Shown in pieces: positions 61,454 to 64,000 of a stretch of DNA of 64,000 nt. This DNA is from Mesorhizobium sp. M00.F.Ca.ET.216.01.1.1. Lineage in GTDB: Bacteria > Pseudomonadota > Alphaproteobacteria > Rhizobiales > Rhizobiaceae. The DNA is taken from the NCBI RefSeq assembly GCF_004010325.2, contig NZ_SADR02000020.1:62001-126000 (forward strand). Reading direction: 5' to 3'. The position numbers and the translations under genes were made by a program. Below the pieces are notes generated by a model. The model saw nothing but the letters and a program-made list of their open reading frames with translations, did not search any database and had not been told where the DNA came from. The first letter of the stretch is position 1. The number at the start of each line of letters is the position of its first letter.

Positions 61454-63072
61454 GCGAAAATCCCATGCATGAACCAGCGCGGCGCAGCCTGCGAAGCGTC
61501 GTAGAGACCCTGACGGTAGAGCCAGTACCGGCGGCCGTCGCTATCCTCGATGCGGAAATAATCCCGGGTCGGTGCGTCTTCCTGCCCCTGCTCTTGCCGC
61601 CACCATTCCGGGGCGATGCGTTCCGGCCCTTCGGCGCGCGCGACCCGGTATAGCGCGTGCCGCCAGCGGAAGTTCACGGGCGGGCCTTCCGGGATTTCGG
61701 TGACAGGCACCTCGATCGGTTCGGGCGATCGGAAAAGCCGGATCGGCCGCTCCGGCCGGAAGACGGTCGCGGGCGGGATATTCTTGTCCGGTTTCTTCGG
61801 CGGCATGGTCCTTTGCGGGGCTTCAGAGAAGGGGAGCACGGCGACGGCGCGCTCCGGCAGATGGCTCTCGACGGCGACCGGTTTCAAAACCGCGCCTTCA
61901 CCGAGACGGGCGCGGATGCGGTCGGCGAAAAGGGCGATATCGGCGCCGTCGTCATTCATCTCGCCGGCAAGGTCCGACTGCTGCATGTCGAAGGCCGCCG
62001 CCGACAGCACCGAGAGGCGCACGAGGTCGAAGCCATAGCCGGCATCGATGTCCTGTTCGAGCGCGGCGAGCCGCTCATGGAACAATCTCTGAATCAGCAG
62101 CGGTTCGCGCAGGGGGCGCGAGGTGCCAACGGCGATGCGGCTGACGGCGCCGTCGACGCGGAAGAGCAGCAGCGCCAGCGTTCTTGCGCCCTCGCCGCGG
62201 CGCTCGAGGTCGGTCTTCAACGTCAGCGCCAGCAATCTCACTAGCCGCTCTATGTCGTCGGTCAGCACGACGGGGTCCGAGAGGTGGCGTTCGACCGAAA
62301 GCGGCGCCACCGGCAGGCGCGGCGACACCGCCTCGTCGAGGCGGCCGAGCGCCTGGTCGAGGCGCAGAAGCAGGGTTGCGCCGAAGCGGCGGGCAAGCGG
62401 CGCGCGCGGCGCGGCCATGACGGCGCCCGCCGTGCGCAGGCCGACACTTTCCAGGCTGGCGCGGATCTCCGGTTCGATGCGCAGCGCCGCCAATGGCAAG
62501 GGTGCCAGGAGTGCTTCCTCCTCGCCGCCGGGGACGATGTGGTTGCCGGAAAACCGCGCCGCCGCCCAGGCCGCGCCCGGCGTCGCCGCAAGTCCGGCGC
62601 GGACATCAAAACCCTGCTGGAAAAAGCGCGACAGGATGTCGTCCAGCATCGACCGTTCGCCGCCGAAAAGATGGGTGCAGCCGGTGACGTCGAGAAACAG
62701 GCCATCGATTCCGTCGAGCGCCACCAGCGGGGTGTAGCGGTCGCACCAGTCGGCGAGGCCTTCGAGCAGGCGGCGGTCGGCCTCCGGATCGGCTTCCACT
62801 ATGTCGATCGACGGATGCATGGCACGTGCGTCGGCTATGCCCATGCCGCGCTTCAGATGAAGCGCCTCAGCCCGCTCGTCGAGGGCGGCGATGCGCTGCG
62901 CGTTCCCTTGGCGATGGCTGATCACCAGCGGCAGGTGATCCGACGGTCGGGAACGCCAGGACCGCCCCAGGCGCTGCCGCAATATCCTTTCCGCGGCGAG
63001 ATGCGGGAACCACAGGGACAGGATTCTTTGCCCGTTCTTCCTGGGCCCGTCTTTCCTCGAATATGTGTTCAT
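61450..63072 (-). CDS. imuB: ImuB: inactive Y-family polymerase-like mutasome adaptor
   Basis: 540 residues. Y-family polymerase fold: RILSLWFPHLAAERILRQRLG, GMGIADARAMHPSIDIVEADPEADRRLLEGLADWCDRYTPLVALDGIDGLFLDVTGCTHLFGGE. The acidic residues of active DinB (as in SxDE) are replaced in this stretch (DGIDGLF), so it is expected to be non-catalytic and to recruit DnaE2 to the beta clamp. The start at 63072 overlaps the end of imuA by about 206 bases in another frame. Confidence 0.93.
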   Translation of the reverse strand: MNTYSRKDGPRKNGQRILSLWFPHLAAERILRQRLGRSWRSRPSDHLPLVISHRQGNAQRIAALDERAEALHLKRGMGIADARAMHPSIDIVEADPEADRRLLEGLADWCDRYTPLVALDGIDGLFLDVTGCTHLFGGERSMLDDILSRFFQQGFDVRAGLAATPGAAWAAARFSGNHIVPGGEEEALLAPLPLAALRIEPEIRASLESVGLRTAGAVMAAPRAPLARRFGATLLLRLDQALGRLDEAVSPRLPVAPLSVERHLSDPVVLTDDIERLVRLLALTLKTDLERRGEGARTLALLLFRVDGAVSRIAVGTSRPLREPLLIQRLFHERLAALEQDIDAGYGFDLVRLSVLSAAAFDMQQSDLAGEMNDDGADIALFADRIRARLGEGAVLKPVAVESHLPERAVAVLPFSEAPQRTMPPKKPDKNIPPATVFRPERPIRLFRSPEPIEVPVTEIPEGPPVNFRWRHALYRVARAEGPERIAPEWWRQEQGQEDAPTRDYFRIEDSDGRRYWLYRQGLYDASQAAPRWFMHGIFA

Positions 63073-63877
63073 CGGGGTTCCATTCCAGTGTGAATTGTCC
63101 AGGCAGGGCCGTGCGGCTCTTGCCGATACTGACGGTGAAAGCGGGACGGCCGATCGAGCCGGCGAGCGGACCAGTGATCGTCTCGCGTGGTGCTGCCGGT
63201 GCTGCCGACAGGATGAGGCGGACGGGTGCGGCCGTCGGTTCGGCCTCGCCGGCCTGCCGCAGCAGGAAGACCGGCCGGCCGGCGTTCTGCGCCCGGGCGT
63301 GCAGCCGTCTCGTCGCGGTGAGGTCGAGCCGCTGCGGACTGCCGCGGATTTCGAGGATGACGGCGGCGAGCGCCGTCATCCGGGCGGCCTCCTCGGCGAT
63401 CCACAGCGCATCGGCAAGCCTTGGCGCCTCGGAAAACAGCAATTGCTCCGGTTCGATGTCGAAGCAGGCATCGAGCCCTTTTGCGTAGGGGAAGCCGGCC
63501 TCGCGGAAGATCTCGGCGGTGCCGATCCACAGGACGGGCAAGCGCGGCTGCTGCCTGAGGATCAGGCTGATGAGCGCAAGGGTGAAGCCGGCGACGGCCC
63601 CTGCATCGCGGGTCTCGGCGCCGTGAATTTCGTTCAGCGCCGCTTTCGGCAGGCCGCCGCTCAGGGCGGCATCGAGACGCTCGGCGCCGGTGCGCAGGAA
63701 GGCATCGTGCGGCGCAACAGTGACGCTGCGCCGGAGAATGGTGACATCGGTATCGACGCCGGTATCAAGCGACGCGCCGGCCGGTGCCGCCAGGCGCTCA
63801 GCCAGCGTTCCCTCGATCTTCGCGATTTGGCGGCGCAGGGCAAAAACGGTCTCCCGCGCCACGGCGTTCATCGCCAT
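62867..63877 (-). CDS. imuA: ImuA: RecA/SulA-like mutasome protein
   Basis: 336 residues (an ATG two codons later is also possible). RecA-like core without intact Walker A: DAFLRTGAERLDAALSGGLPKAALNEIHGAETRDAGAVAGFTLALISLILRQQPRLPVLWIG and the following EAGFPYAKGLDACFDIEPEQLLF. The conserved part ends about LEWNPDEHIFEERR; the last 60-70 residues are low-complexity and run over imuB. First gene of the SOS cassette imuA-imuB-dnaE2; a LexA box lies 25 bases upstream. Confidence 0.92.
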   Translation of the reverse strand: MAMNAVARETVFALRRQIAKIEGTLAERLAAPAGASLDTGVDTDVTILRRSVTVAPHDAFLRTGAERLDAALSGGLPKAALNEIHGAETRDAGAVAGFTLALISLILRQQPRLPVLWIGTAEIFREAGFPYAKGLDACFDIEPEQLLFSEAPRLADALWIAEEAARMTALAAVILEIRGSPQRLDLTATRRLHARAQNAGRPVFLLRQAGEAEPTAAPVRLILSAAPAAPRETITGPLAGSIGRPAFTVSIGKSRTALPGQFTLEWNPDEHIFEERRAQEERAKNPVPVVPASRRGKDIAAAPGAVLAFPTVGSPAAGDQPSPRERAAHRRPRRAG

Positions 63878-63901
63878 GACGGTCAGCTTTCAGCAGCAAT
63901 T

Positions 63902-63916
63902 GTTCCTGTTATGTTC
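63902..63916 (-). promoter_or_regulatory. LexA/SOS box of the imuA-imuB-dnaE2 cassette
   Basis: GTTCCTGTTATGTTC: exact match to the alphaproteobacterial SOS box GTTC-N7-GTTC, 25 bases upstream of the imuA start codon. It indicates LexA control and induction by DNA damage. Confidence 0.85.
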
Positions 63917-64000
63917 TTATAGATTCCAGAGGGCGTTCGAAGAGTCAAGCAGAGTCATGGCAGAGTCGTGAAGGAATTTATTCCTGCCCGCAGGCATGGC

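Noticed and set aside
59543..61504. 653-codon open frame on the plus strand opposite dnaE2
   Set aside because: Antisense shadow of dnaE2, whose active-site motifs are certain; no independent ribosome binding site or recognisable domain.

Overview
The window looks like chromosomal DNA of a high-GC alphaproteobacterium of the order Hyphomicrobiales, most like Mesorhizobium. This rests on the gene order around the replication origin (maf-aroE-coaE-dnaQ and ppsR on one side, hemE-hemJ-rho-mnmE-mnmG-rsmG-parA-parB on the other), an alphaproteobacterial LexA box in front of imuA, a CtrA box, and several families of palindromic intergenic elements typical of rhizobia. The genus is inferred from gene content and style, not from any search.

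Layout. 1-3.3 kb: a taurine-type ABC importer (tauABC) with a small trailing ORF. 3.3-6.7 kb: small envelope proteins (RlpA-like, transglutaminase-like cysteine proteinase) and an intracellular PHB depolymerase. 6.7-10.9 kb: XRE regulator, Smr protein, MltA and a Tim44-domain protein on the minus strand, divergent from fxsA and secB. 11-13.5 kb: an accessory cluster of small proteins (two DUF1801, one VOC, ArsR-SRPBCC pair). 13.7-17.6 kb: dnaQ, coaE, aroE, maf and ppsR, all transcribed away from a probable oriC at about 17.57-17.97 kb. 18-29.2 kb: hemE, hemJ, rho, mnmE, mnmG, rsmG, parA and parB on the plus strand, with YyaL on the minus strand and a cluster of parS-like sites near mnmE/mnmG. 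29.7-36.4 kb: holA, then a complete branched-chain 2-oxoacid dehydrogenase operon. 36.6-38.3 kb: a saccharopine-dehydrogenase-like gene divergent from an Lrp/AsnC regulator. 38.5-45.9 kb: a carbohydrate ABC importer with a Gfo/Idh/MocA-aldo/keto reductase fusion and a divergent AraC regulator. 45.9-53.9 kb: a 7.8-kb genomic island in tRNA-Gly(GCC), bounded by a 105-bp direct repeat. 54-57.8 kb: aminoacyl-tRNA editing protein, thioredoxin-TPR protein, Lon-substrate-binding-domain protein, Trm112-like protein and a secreted cupin. 58-63.9 kb: the SOS mutagenesis cassette imuA-imuB-dnaE2 behind a LexA box.

The most unusual part is the island. It carries a minus-strand gene set: a holin-like membrane segment fused to a phage-tail-type lysozyme, a membrane-anchored peptidoglycan-binding protein translationally coupled to it, a 38-residue secreted peptide, and a 1069-residue polytopic membrane protein ending in a periplasmic solute-binding (SBP_bac_3-like) domain. 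I know of no described system with this combination. It looks like a ligand-sensing envelope module with lytic potential, but that function is inference. The island has no recognisable integrase. Its tRNA-proximal end holds a transposase remnant, a fragment of an unknown gene and a 5'-truncated YgjP metallopeptidase.

Two regulatory themes stand out. The origin region (near-consensus DnaA boxes, clustered GANTC sites, AT-rich stretch) and the partition module (parAB plus parS sites) sit within about 12 kb. At least three families of palindromic repeats occupy many of the intergenic gaps, including gaps inside operons.
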